Source: an uncultured Bacilli bacterium
GTDB lineage: Bacteria > Bacillota_I > Bacilli_A > RF39 > UBA660
Assembly: GCA_944350395.1 (NCBI GenBank)
Contig: CALVPA010000007.1
Span: forward strand, 1-14,415
DNA length: 14,415 nt
Direction: 5' to 3'
A model generated the notes under the pieces. It was not told where the DNA came from and ran no database searches. It was given only the letters and a program-made list of their open reading frames with translations. The translations under genes were made by a program, and so were the position numbers. This document shows positions 6,689 to 12,876 of the stretch, piece after piece (position 1 is the first letter of the stretch; every line of letters starts with the position of its first letter).

Positions 6689-7795
6689 ATGAATGTAATA
6701 ATAGCTAATAAATATAAAGATGCATTATCAAGTCTTAATATTGATGTTATTAAGCGTTTAGACGGTGAATTTGACGTCGATACTATTACAGACACATTTG
6801 CAAATTTCTATTTTAACCGAATGATTATAGATATAACGGCGATAAAAGATTGTTACAACATTGCTGTTATGCAAAAACTTAGTGCTAATTTAGATGCTTC
6901 TAAAATCATTTTGTTTTTGACCGATGATCCTAGAATTAACAATTCTTATCTTTCAAAAATAATAAGTTTAGGAATTTATAACTTTACTAGGGATTTATCT
7001 GGAGTAACATATTTAATGGACAATCCTAATAGTTATAGGGACGTCGCTCAATATCATGACTTAGCAATGGATGATGAGCAAAAATTAAAAGAATCGAAGA
7101 ATAATCCATTTAACGTTAATAACAATAATCCATTCAATGTTGGAATGCAAAATAATAATCAAACATTTATGCCATTTGGTCAAAATGAATCCAACAATAA
7201 TTCATTTTTTAACCCTAATGTTAGCAGTAATGGGACACTAATTATCGGTTTTAAAGATCTAACACAAGATGCTGGTTCTACAACGTTGGTTTACATGTTA
7301 AAAAAACAATTATCCAATAAAAAGGTTTTAGCTGTAGAAATAAACAATAATGATTTCAGCTATTTTAATGATAGCGAACTCATGAGTGTTACATCTAATC
7401 AAATTTCTACTATAAAAAATAAATTTATGCAATTCGATATAGTTTTAATCGATTTAAATAATAGCAATTTGGATACTGATGGTACTTGTAACGAAGTTAT
7501 ATATTTGTTAGAACCAAGTACAATAAAATTAAATACTCTTATGAGAAGAGATAGACAGGCGTTAGAACGAATTAAAGATAAGAAAATCGTTTTAAATAAG
7601 AGCTTGCTTACTGTAAGTGATGTTAAAGAATTTGAATATGAAGCGAAAGTAAAGATGTTTTATAATATTCCACCACTCGATGAAAGAAAAGATTCTCAAA
7701 TGGTTTTAGAGAGTTTTTTAGAAAAATTAGGAATATATAATTCGAGCACTGCATCTTCTAGTAACAGTATATTCAACATTTTTAAGAAGAATTGA
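6689..7795 (+). CDS. CpaE/TadZ-like protein with degenerate ATPase domain
   Basis: A 368-residue soluble protein. Residues 1-120 look like the receiver-like N-terminal domain of CpaE/TadZ: FNRMIIDITAI, then SKIILFLTDD and SLGIYNFTRD. Residues 130-180 are an Asn/Gln/Phe-rich linker with two NNPFNV copies. Residues 181-345 match the MinD/ParA fold: a P-loop position reading TQDAGSTTL where active members have KGG.GKTT, a Walker-B-like FDIVLIDLNN (249-258), and later VLNKSLL and MFYNIPPLD. Both lysines of the deviant Walker A are missing, so ATP hydrolysis is doubtful. CpaE/TadZ places the pilus machine at a cell site; here it may do so as a pseudo-ATPase (inference). ATG 6689 follows AGAAAGGA. 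It is the last gene of the cluster and is followed at once by a terminator. Confidence 0.8.
   Translation: MNVIIANKYKDALSSLNIDVIKRLDGEFDVDTITDTFANFYFNRMIIDITAIKDCYNIAVMQKLSANLDASKIILFLTDDPRINNSYLSKIISLGIYNFTRDLSGVTYLMDNPNSYRDVAQYHDLAMDDEQKLKESKNNPFNVNNNNPFNVGMQNNNQTFMPFGQNESNNNSFFNPNVSSNGTLIIGFKDLTQDAGSTTLVYMLKKQLSNKKVLAVEINNNDFSYFNDSELMSVTSNQISTIKNKFMQFDIVLIDLNNSNLDTDGTCNEVIYLLEPSTIKLNTLMRRDRQALERIKDKKIVLNKSLLTVSDVKEFEYEAKVKMFYNIPPLDERKDSQMVLESFLEKLGIYNSSTASSSNSIFNIFKKN
7100..7141 (+). repeat. Short direct repeat encoding NNPFNV in the cpaE-like linker
   Basis: Two 18-base copies (7100-7117 and 7124-7141) begin AATAATCCATT and end GTT, differing at two positions. They encode two NNPFNV units inside the low-complexity linker between the two domains. 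Confidence 0.6.
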
Positions 7796-7818
7796 GCAAA
7801 TATATTTGCTTTTTTTTT
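7796..7818 (+). terminator. Intrinsic terminator of the Tad cluster
   Basis: GCAAATA/TATTTGC (7796-7809) starts right after the cpaE-like stop codon and is followed by nine Ts (7810-7818). The stem is a perfect palindrome, so the in vivo loop must open its AT centre. Confidence 0.75.
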
Positions 7819-7820
7819 GC

Positions 7821-7850
7821 AAAAAAAAGTACTAGTCATTCGACGAGTAC
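7821..7850 (-). terminator. Intrinsic terminator of the sortase gene, overlapping its stop codon
   Basis: Read on the minus strand, GTACTCGTC-GAAT-GACTAGTAC (7850 to 7829; one internal mismatch) is followed by eight Ts (7828 to 7821). The TGA stop of the sortase gene (7838-7836) lies at the loop and 3' arm, so the last sense codons form the 5' arm. Confidence 0.75.
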
Positions 7851-9467
7851 GGCGTGTACAACTAATCTTTCTTTACCACTTCCTTGACAAGTAGAAAGCG
7901 TAAGGATTTTATCATTTGCATTTATAGCGACCCCAAAGTCGTATATACTTCTAGATTTCATTTTATTTGCAAATGTTAAAAATTCTTCTTGAGTATTAAA
8001 CGTGTTATACAAATAATCATTAGTTGCAGGAATTTTATATATAGAAAATATTCTCCATTGCATGTCTGCACTAGCTGTATTAAAAGTGATAAGTTGATTC
8101 GAAGTGTTTTTATACCACGAAGGATTAAGAGTAGCACTTAAATTTCCAAACATCAATTTATCTTTTGCTAAATTATGACCATATATAACTGTATTCTGCT
8201 GCAAGTTTGTCGCATCATTCCTATAATCCATAAATACCCACCCTAGAGAGTTAGAATTTCTATTAAAGTCGTGTGTCAAATAGTAACTGTTATTGGTTGA
8301 TTGCACAACTGGATAATTTACTGTAGTGTTATTTACTGTTAGCCATCCAACTGTATCTGGATTTGTTTCCTTTAATACTGAGATAACTTTAGCATAATTT
8401 TTATAATATGGGCTAACATAACTAGGTTTGCTAGTTTCAGAAGAAGATTCAACTTGTGATTCAACATTTTCATCAGTAGATTCTAAAGGTATATCATTAT
8501 CGTAATTTATATATTCCTCTAAAAGATCAGATATATCATCGTTTATGCTGTTTATTTCTTTTGAACTTTGATAAATGTCATATTGATTGATACCATACCC
8601 AGTTACACACGAAAGAATTATTACTACTAAAATATATTTCACAGTAGTAAAATTTAACAATTTTAAAAAATTTTCCATTTTATATTCGCGTGTATAATCA
8701 ATTTTAAATTTTATATTATTTTTCTTGATATATTTATTTTTTTTGACATAATTTTCTAGGCCATCAAAATAGGTTAAGTTATTAGTTGTACCCTTTATAT
8801 TTATAGTAATATTCTTTTTATCATATTTTTTTAAATATTTAATAATTTCTTTTATCAAATCTAAAGAAATAAATTCGAAATATAACACTTTTAAATAACT
8901 ATTTATAGATAAAAAAGCATTGAAGTCTTGCCAGTCGGCTTCATTAAAATCGTAGTTTATAATAAGTTTTCGCTTGTAAAATATGTCCGAATAACTATCC
9001 AATTTATTAATTCTGATAAAATTGCTTATAAAAAATACTTCGTTTCTAGTTTCTATTTTAACATTTTTAGTAGTATCTATTCTCTCTAATAGATAAGTTG
9101 GAATCGTATAACAATTTATAACTTTCAATGTATCATTTTTGAGTATTGCCAAATGCAAATCGTAGTCAATTGGTATATCAGGTTTTATGACTAGATTTTC
9201 TATAGTAGGCATTAATTCCAATAACTCTAATCCGATTTTTATAAGGTCAGCATTAACAATAACAGCATTTTTAATATTTTCATTTTTAATGATTACATTT
9301 AAAAATCCTGCTACTAAATTCATATTATTTTTAAAGTATTTTATATCAAATATCAAATTTTCGTCGTTAATAATATTAGTATTATTAATATTTTTAATAG
9401 CGTTATTCTCGATATTGTAATCAATGAATAGAGTTTTTTCACTAGCAGTAAATTTAATTTTTTTCAT
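7836..9467 (-). CDS. Class B-like sortase with large N-terminal cytoplasmic domain
   Basis: A 543-residue membrane transpeptidase that would join surface proteins to peptidoglycan. The sortase domain is at about 350-543: VGWLTVNNTTVNYPVVQ, YYLTHDF, GWVFMDYR, catalytic His431 in TVIYGHN, Cys527 in LTLSTC, and Arg534 in GKERLVVHA. These are class B features. One TM at about 276-293 is preceded by a Lys/Arg-rich stretch (YVKKNKYIKKNN), so residues 1-270 should be cytoplasmic. That part is Ile/Leu/Asn-rich with repeating strand-helix patterns (NAVIVNADLIKIGLELLE, TIENLVIKP, TLKVINC), possibly a leucine-rich-repeat-like fold; I do not recognise it. Usual SrtB proteins are about 220-260 residues, so this is about twice normal. 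Residues 300-350 form an acidic Ser/Glu linker. The gene is divergent from two surface proteins, one with NPQTG, the likely substrates. Confidence 0.9.
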   Translation of the reverse strand: MKKIKFTASEKTLFIDYNIENNAIKNINNTNIINDENLIFDIKYFKNNMNLVAGFLNVIIKNENIKNAVIVNADLIKIGLELLELMPTIENLVIKPDIPIDYDLHLAILKNDTLKVINCYTIPTYLLERIDTTKNVKIETRNEVFFISNFIRINKLDSYSDIFYKRKLIINYDFNEADWQDFNAFLSINSYLKVLYFEFISLDLIKEIIKYLKKYDKKNITINIKGTTNNLTYFDGLENYVKKNKYIKKNNIKFKIDYTREYKMENFLKLLNFTTVKYILVVIILSCVTGYGINQYDIYQSSKEINSINDDISDLLEEYINYDNDIPLESTDENVESQVESSSETSKPSYVSPYYKNYAKVISVLKETNPDTVGWLTVNNTTVNYPVVQSTNNSYYLTHDFNRNSNSLGWVFMDYRNDATNLQQNTVIYGHNLAKDKLMFGNLSATLNPSWYKNTSNQLITFNTASADMQWRIFSIYKIPATNDYLYNTFNTQEEFLTFANKMKSRSIYDFGVAINANDKILTLSTCQGSGKERLVVHAVLVE

Positions 9468-9492
9468 CTCTAATCACATCCATTATTATATT

Positions 9493-9520
9493 ATCATAAT
9501 TAGAACAAATTTTGTGTAAA
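9493..9520 (-). promoter_or_regulatory. Candidate promoter for the sortase gene
   Basis: On the minus strand, TTTACA (9520-9515) and TATGAT (9498-9493) are 16 bases apart. Transcription would start near 9486, about 18 bases before the ATG at 9467. The -35 box lies within the first copy of the 9-bp tandem repeat. Confidence 0.45.
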
Positions 9521-9529
9521 TTGTGTAAA
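9512..9529. repeat. Tandem 9-bp repeat in the divergent spacer
   Basis: TTGTGTAAA occurs twice, head to tail (9512-9520, 9521-9529). Read forward it offers TTGTGT as a weak -35, with TATATT at 9536-9541 after 18 bases; read in reverse it offers TTTACA for the sortase promoter. It could be an operator shared by both units (inference). Confidence 0.5.
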
Positions 9530-9530
9530 A

Positions 9531-9559
9531 AACACTATATTTTTTTGTAAAATAGTGTT
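9531..9559. repeat. Inverted repeat in the divergent spacer
   Basis: AACACTAT (9531-9538) is exactly complementary to ATAGTGTT (9552-9559), with a T-rich 13-base centre. It may be a regulator binding site, or a hairpin in the surface-protein leader if transcription starts upstream. On neither strand does it have the shape of a good terminator. Confidence 0.5.
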
Positions 9560-9583
9560 ATATTTATATTAATCATAGGAGTG

Positions 9584-9655
9584 ATGGATATAGAAGAAGG
9601 TATAATTTGTTTAAAAAGGCCAAAAATAAAAAAGAAAAAGGAGTTTAATATATGA
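9584..9655 (+). CDS. Possible 23-codon leader ORF overlapping the next start
   Basis: ATG 9584 opens a frame encoding MDIEEGIICLKRPKIKKKKE plus FNI, and its TGA (9653-9655) overlaps the ATG (9652) of the surface-protein gene. This ATGA overlap and the basic tail would suit a translationally coupled leader peptide. Against it, the AGGAG at 9577-9581 is only 2 bases from this ATG, and the following gene has its own good SD. An AT-rich leader could contain such a frame by chance. Confidence 0.2.
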   Translation: MDIEEGIICLKRPKIKKKKEFNI

Positions 9656-11025
9656 AAATTAAAAAACATACGAAAATATTATCTGTTTTATTAAGTTTAA
9701 TGTTATCTTTAACTGTAAATGTAGATGCTTTAGGTGTAGATGCAACAAAATGTAAAGACGGAGTAGTTTATACAAATTATTATTACTTATTAGACGCTCA
9801 AACATTTAATGGTAGTGCTGTTACAGAGGCCGGTGGTGTATATAATTTCATGCAGACCTATGTTCATACTACTCAAGGAATCTATTCTAATAATATAATA
9901 TTAGTAGATGGCCTTAAGAGTACTGGATTTCAGAACTATGACTTTGATAAATACTATGTAGAAAAGGGAAGTATAAAAGTTACAACTTCGGCAACTAGTG
10001 GATTAAGTAATATCAATATAGATGATTTTTATGACACAATATATGAAGCTGCTGATCAATCAAAAGGTGCATGGACAGAATCAGATGGTATAACATCGAG
10101 AATTGTTGCTCACTCTTATAGAACGATAAGTAGTACTGGAAATGTTGGAGAACAAATAGATTCAGCATTAAAGGTTGCTGCTGCTGATAAAGGTGATGTA
10201 ATAAAAGCATCGGTTAAATTGGGAAATTACCCTGAAATAACTTATGTTGAATTAACCAGTAGTGACGATTTTGAAACTGATTTAACACTACAAATAGCAC
10301 GTAATTATGCAAATCCTAGTTCATATAAAGGTTCATCATTTAGTGATATTACACCTGTAGAATTAGAAGGAAAAACTTGGTACCTACAACCAGCAGTATA
10401 TTTTATTCAATATTGTGAAAAAGGAACTGGCGCAGCAGAAACTAAAACAGTAAGTTACGATGCAAATGCTGGTAGCGATACTGTTGCAAATGTACCAACC
10501 GATACAACTACCAATTTAGAAGAATGTGATAAAATAAGTAGTAACAATTTAGTTAGATCTGGATATAAATTTTTAGGATGGTCTGAAAGTGCTTCTGCAA
10601 CCACTCCAGATACTAAATATGCTCCTGGAAGCGATTACTGCGAACAAAGAAACATAAAACTATATGCTGTATGGGAAAAAAATAGTGACAGTTTTACAGT
10701 AACTTACAATGCTAACGGAGGTAAGGATGCTCCAGCTGCTCAAAGTGGAACTAGTGGAGAATGCGTTACTATATCTAGTTCAAAACCAATATTAGCTAAA
10801 AATAATTTCTTAGGATGGTCTACTGATCCAAACGCTAAAGAACCTGATGAAAATTATGCAGCAGGAAAACAATATTGCGGAGCTGATGGAGATATTACTT
10901 TATATGCAGTATGGCAAACTCAAACTGGAGTTAGTGCTCATGTAATTACATTTGGTATTGTAGCATTAGGTGCGATCGCAGCATTAATTGTAGCTAAAAA
11001 GAAAGACCTACTTAAACAGATTTAA
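9652..11025 (+). CDS. Surface protein with two InlB-type repeats and atypical sorting region
   Basis: A 457-residue exported protein. Signal peptide at residues 1-26 (KK, then LSVLLSLMLSLTVNVDA). Residues 34-255 form an unrecognised domain bracketed by C34 and C255, with YTNYYYLLDA near its start and LQPAVYFIQYC at its end; both are kept in the next gene. Two InlB B-repeat/Flg_new type modules follow (about 266-343 and 348-422), each ending in FLGWS and LYAVW, and each with two cysteines. The C-terminus has QTQTG (422-426), a hydrophobic segment (429-448) and KKK, the layout of a sortase signal, but the motif lacks the NP of NPQTG. ATG 9652 follows AGGAG by 8 bases. It is likely anchored by, or only membrane-tethered near, the divergent sortase. 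Such repeats usually serve as stalks or binding modules on the surface. Confidence 0.88.
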   Translation: MKIKKHTKILSVLLSLMLSLTVNVDALGVDATKCKDGVVYTNYYYLLDAQTFNGSAVTEAGGVYNFMQTYVHTTQGIYSNNIILVDGLKSTGFQNYDFDKYYVEKGSIKVTTSATSGLSNINIDDFYDTIYEAADQSKGAWTESDGITSRIVAHSYRTISSTGNVGEQIDSALKVAAADKGDVIKASVKLGNYPEITYVELTSSDDFETDLTLQIARNYANPSSYKGSSFSDITPVELEGKTWYLQPAVYFIQYCEKGTGAAETKTVSYDANAGSDTVANVPTDTTTNLEECDKISSNNLVRSGYKFLGWSESASATTPDTKYAPGSDYCEQRNIKLYAVWEKNSDSFTVTYNANGGKDAPAAQSGTSGECVTISSSKPILAKNNFLGWSTDPNAKEPDENYAAGKQYCGADGDITLYAVWQTQTGVSAHVITFGIVALGAIAALIVAKKKDLLKQI

Positions 11026-11040
11026 TATTTTCTAAAAAAA

Positions 11041-11064
11041 GGCAATGACTATTGCTTTTTTTTT
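11041..11064 (+). terminator. Intrinsic terminator between the two surface-protein genes
   Basis: GCAAT-GACT-ATTGC (11042-11055), extendable by a G-T pair, is followed by nine Ts (11056-11064). A run of As precedes the stem. The two paralogues therefore appear to be separate transcripts, or coupled by read-through. Confidence 0.75.
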
Positions 11065-11079
11065 ATTTTGTGCTAAAAT
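11052..11079 (+). promoter_or_regulatory. Candidate promoter for the second surface protein
   Basis: TTGCTT (11052-11057) and an extended -10, TGCTAAAAT (11071-11079), are 16 bases apart. The -35 lies in the descending arm of the terminator. A start near 11086 would leave about 45 bases of leader and exclude the ATG at 11080 as a start codon. Confidence 0.4.
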
Positions 11080-11120
11080 ATGAAACTACAGAAAGGGAAA
11101 GAAAGGTTTGAATATTTTCA

Positions 11121-11126
11121 GGGAGG
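11121..11126 (+). promoter_or_regulatory. Ribosome binding site fixing the second surface-protein start
   Basis: GGGAGG lies 4 bases before ATG 11131, where the signal peptide begins. The in-frame ATG at 11080 has no SD and would add 17 charged residues ahead of the signal peptide. Confidence 0.7.
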
Positions 11127-11130
11127 TTTT

Positions 11131-12444
11131 ATGAAAAATAAATTTATGTGTAGAGTACTTGTAACTCTACTAGCTATTACTTTCAGCATTTTGAATGTAA
11201 ATGCTTCAACTGCAACCAAGAATATAGACAAAAGTGCTTGCGAAAAAGTATATACAAATTATTATTTCTTATTAGATGCTAACACGACATTTTTCTTCGA
11301 CGATTCTAACTTATCTAATATATCTCATACAAATATAGGTGAGTATTACAACAATTCATACCAAGTAAAATTTGATTCGTCAAATGTAGGTTATGGTCAA
11401 GTAAAAATTAATAATAGTACAAATACTTCTAGCGACGGTATCACATCTATGTCATTAGACGATTATTATACTAAATATTTAAAAGCTATAAACCGTGATG
11501 GTACATACACTTCAGGAACTGTGAATTATATCGTATTGCACAACTTTTATAGCGTAGATGCTAGTGGCAACTGGACTCAGGGTGGTAAAGGGTTAGATTT
11601 AAGAAACTACTCTAAGTCAGAATTAATTAATGCAACATTAAATGCTAATTCAACTATTACTAGATACTCAAAAATATCTTATAATGAAGAAAACCCATTT
11701 CAACTTAGAATAGATAGAGATTATTATGGATATTTAACTGGATTACCTATCTTTTACGAAAGTTATTGGTATTATTTACATCCTGCTGTCTATTATATTC
11801 AATACTGTTCTCCAAAAGAAGAAGGAGAATATACAGTTCATTATGATGGAAATGGCGATAACGTAAGTAACGTTCCAAAGGACGATGTAACTAGTGAAGA
11901 TGAATGTACTACTATCTCTAAAATAGAACCAAAGAGAGATGGATATGAATTCTTAGGCTGGTCAAGAGATAAAGACGCTACAGAGCCTGATTCTAGATAT
12001 GCAAAAGGTGAAGAATATTGTGGCGAATACGGCGATATTACTCTATATGCTATTTGGAAAAAAGTAGAAGAAGCAACCTATTACACAATAGAATATAGAC
12101 CTAATACCACAGATCAAGTAAGCAACATGCCATCAAATGTAACTATAAATTCTAACGAAGATGCGGTTATTTCATCTCTAATACCAGTTAGAGTTGGTTA
12201 TACATTCTTAGGATGGTCTACTGATAGCAATGCACAAACTGGTAATGACAGTTTTAAGGGCGGATCATTATATACAGATAGAAAAGATTTAGTATTATAC
12301 GCTGTTTGGAAAAAGAATGAAACATTGCCAGACAATCCACAAACTGGTATAACAGATTATTTGTTGCCATTTGGTGGTACATTAGCAGGCGCTGGAACAT
12401 GCCTATCAGTTCTTAAAAAGAAAAAAACTTTTAAACAATTTTAA
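11131..12444 (+). CDS. NPQTG-anchored surface protein with two InlB-type repeats
   Basis: A 437-residue protein, paralogue of the preceding gene. Signal peptide at residues 1-25 (VLVTLLAITFSILNVNA). Residues 37-226 form the same unrecognised domain, bracketed by cysteines (C37, C226), with YTNYYFLLDA at the start and HPAVYYIQYC at the end. Two InlB-type modules follow: about 233-310 (with two cysteines, FLGWS, LYAIW) and about 317-395 (no cysteines, FLGWS, LYAVW). The C-terminus is a full sorting signal: NPQTG (402-406), a hydrophobic stretch (411-428), then KKKK. NPQTN/NPQTG-type motifs are used by class B sortases, matching the sortase encoded nearby. The gene has its own candidate promoter inside the preceding terminator and ends at a terminator shared with the cold-shock gene. 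The paralogy suggests local duplication. Confidence 0.92.
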   Translation: MKNKFMCRVLVTLLAITFSILNVNASTATKNIDKSACEKVYTNYYFLLDANTTFFFDDSNLSNISHTNIGEYYNNSYQVKFDSSNVGYGQVKINNSTNTSSDGITSMSLDDYYTKYLKAINRDGTYTSGTVNYIVLHNFYSVDASGNWTQGGKGLDLRNYSKSELINATLNANSTITRYSKISYNEENPFQLRIDRDYYGYLTGLPIFYESYWYYLHPAVYYIQYCSPKEEGEYTVHYDGNGDNVSNVPKDDVTSEDECTTISKIEPKRDGYEFLGWSRDKDATEPDSRYAKGEEYCGEYGDITLYAIWKKVEEATYYTIEYRPNTTDQVSNMPSNVTINSNEDAVISSLIPVRVGYTFLGWSTDSNAQTGNDSFKGGSLYTDRKDLVLYAVWKKNETLPDNPQTGITDYLLPFGGTLAGAGTCLSVLKKKKTFKQF

Positions 12445-12451
12445 TTTTTAT

Positions 12452-12480
12452 AAATAACTTAATACAAACCAAGGTTATTT
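12452..12480 (+). repeat. Weak hairpin after the second surface-protein gene
   Basis: AAATAAC (12452-12458) can pair with GTTATTT (12474-12480). It is AT-rich with a 15-base loop and no T-run, so its role is unclear; it lies just upstream of the true terminator. Confidence 0.3.
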
Positions 12481-12484
12481 AAAT

Positions 12485-12520
12485 AAAAAAAAAACTCTAA
12501 ATTTACTTAGAGTTTTTTTT
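12485..12520. terminator. Bidirectional terminator between convergent genes
   Basis: ACTCTAA-ATTTAC-TTAGAGT (12494-12513) is flanked by an A-run on the left and a T-run on the right, so it works in both directions: for the surface-protein gene (+) and for the cold-shock gene (-). The cold-shock stop codon ends at its edge. Confidence 0.85.
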
Positions 12521-12731
12521 AACAATTTACTACATCTATTTCAGTAACGTTATGAGCTTGCAATCCTTTATCAGTATGCACTAAATCGAATTTGACATAT
12601 TCGCCTTCTTTTAAAGTTTTATATCCATCCATATTTATTTCAGAATAGTGAACAAATATATCTTCTCCTTCGCCATTTTCGATAAAACCATAACCTTTTT
12701 CATTATTAAACCACTTTATTTTACTTTTCAA
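12519..12731 (-). CDS. csp: Cold-shock protein (CspA family)
   Basis: A 70-residue single-stranded nucleic-acid-binding protein (one cold-shock domain) that acts as an RNA chaperone. The RNP1-like motif is KGYGFIE and RNP2 is DIFVHYSEI; SKIKWFNNEKG is the usual opening. The start is TTG at 12731 with SD AAAGAAGGA (12745-12737) 5 bases ahead; this gives the family's usual length and N-terminus. The reading frame is open further upstream to an ATG at 12803, but that part is unlike any cold-shock protein and includes the SD. The C-terminus (DVVNC) ends in a cysteine. Upstream is a leader with two short palindromes, as often found in cold-shock mRNAs. Identification is firm; the physiological trigger is not shown by the sequence. 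Confidence 0.93.
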   Translation of the reverse strand: MKSKIKWFNNEKGYGFIENGEGEDIFVHYSEINMDGYKTLKEGEYVKFDLVHTDKGLQAHNVTEIDVVNC

Positions 12732-12736
12732 ATTTA

Positions 12737-12745
12737 TCCTTCTTT
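12737..12745 (-). promoter_or_regulatory. Ribosome binding site fixing the TTG start of csp
   Basis: AAAGAAGGA on the minus strand lies 5 bases before TTG 12731. It is the only good SD near the start of the cold-shock domain. Confidence 0.7.
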
Positions 12746-12774
12746 CTACTCTTTTTAATACTTGTATACTGCTT

Positions 12775-12803
12775 GTGAATTCACTTGTGCTTAAGCTAAG
12801 CAC
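12775..12803 (-). promoter_or_regulatory. Palindromes in the csp 5' leader
   Basis: GTGCTTA/TAAGCAC around AGC (12787-12803) and the perfect GTGAATTCAC (12775-12784) lie between the likely promoter and the csp SD. The first would be a hairpin at the very 5' end of the transcript. They could stabilise the mRNA or sense temperature (inference). Confidence 0.45.
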
Positions 12804-12807
12804 TATT

Positions 12808-12816
12808 ACTATAACA
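12808..12816 (-). promoter_or_regulatory. Candidate extended -10 promoter of csp
   Basis: TGTTATAGT on the minus strand is an extended -10 (TGn plus TATAGT) with no clear -35. A start near 12801 gives a leader of about 70 bases that begins with the hairpin described above. Confidence 0.35.
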
Positions 12817-12876
12817 AAAATTGATGTGATTAGTTTAATTATTTCATTAATTTGATTTTTTTATAGGTTTTTTGGA

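Noticed and set aside
7081..7200. CRISPR-like or satellite repeat in the Asn-rich stretch
   Set aside because: The repeats are in frame, only two copies, and encode the NNPFNV linker of the cpaE-like protein.
9187..9420. 77-codon plus-strand hydrophobic frame inside the sortase gene
   Set aside because: It is the antisense of the Asn/Ile-rich N-terminal domain, which makes a hydrophobic product by composition alone; no SD.
9531..9559. Inverted repeat in the divergent spacer as a terminator
   Set aside because: The loop, not the 3' flank, holds the T-rich run, and it lies upstream of gene starts on both sides.
10013..10210. 65-codon minus-strand frame inside the first InlB-type surface protein
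   Set aside because: Low-complexity Leu/His/Gln product that is antisense of a clear gene.
11080..11130. 17-residue N-terminal extension of the NPQTG protein
   Set aside because: The ATG at 11080 lacks an SD and would put charged residues ahead of a good signal peptide; ATG 11131 follows GGGAGG.
12732..12803. 24-codon N-terminal extension of the cold-shock protein
   Set aside because: It contains the SD and leader palindromes, and cold-shock proteins of 70 residues starting before KIKWFN are the norm.
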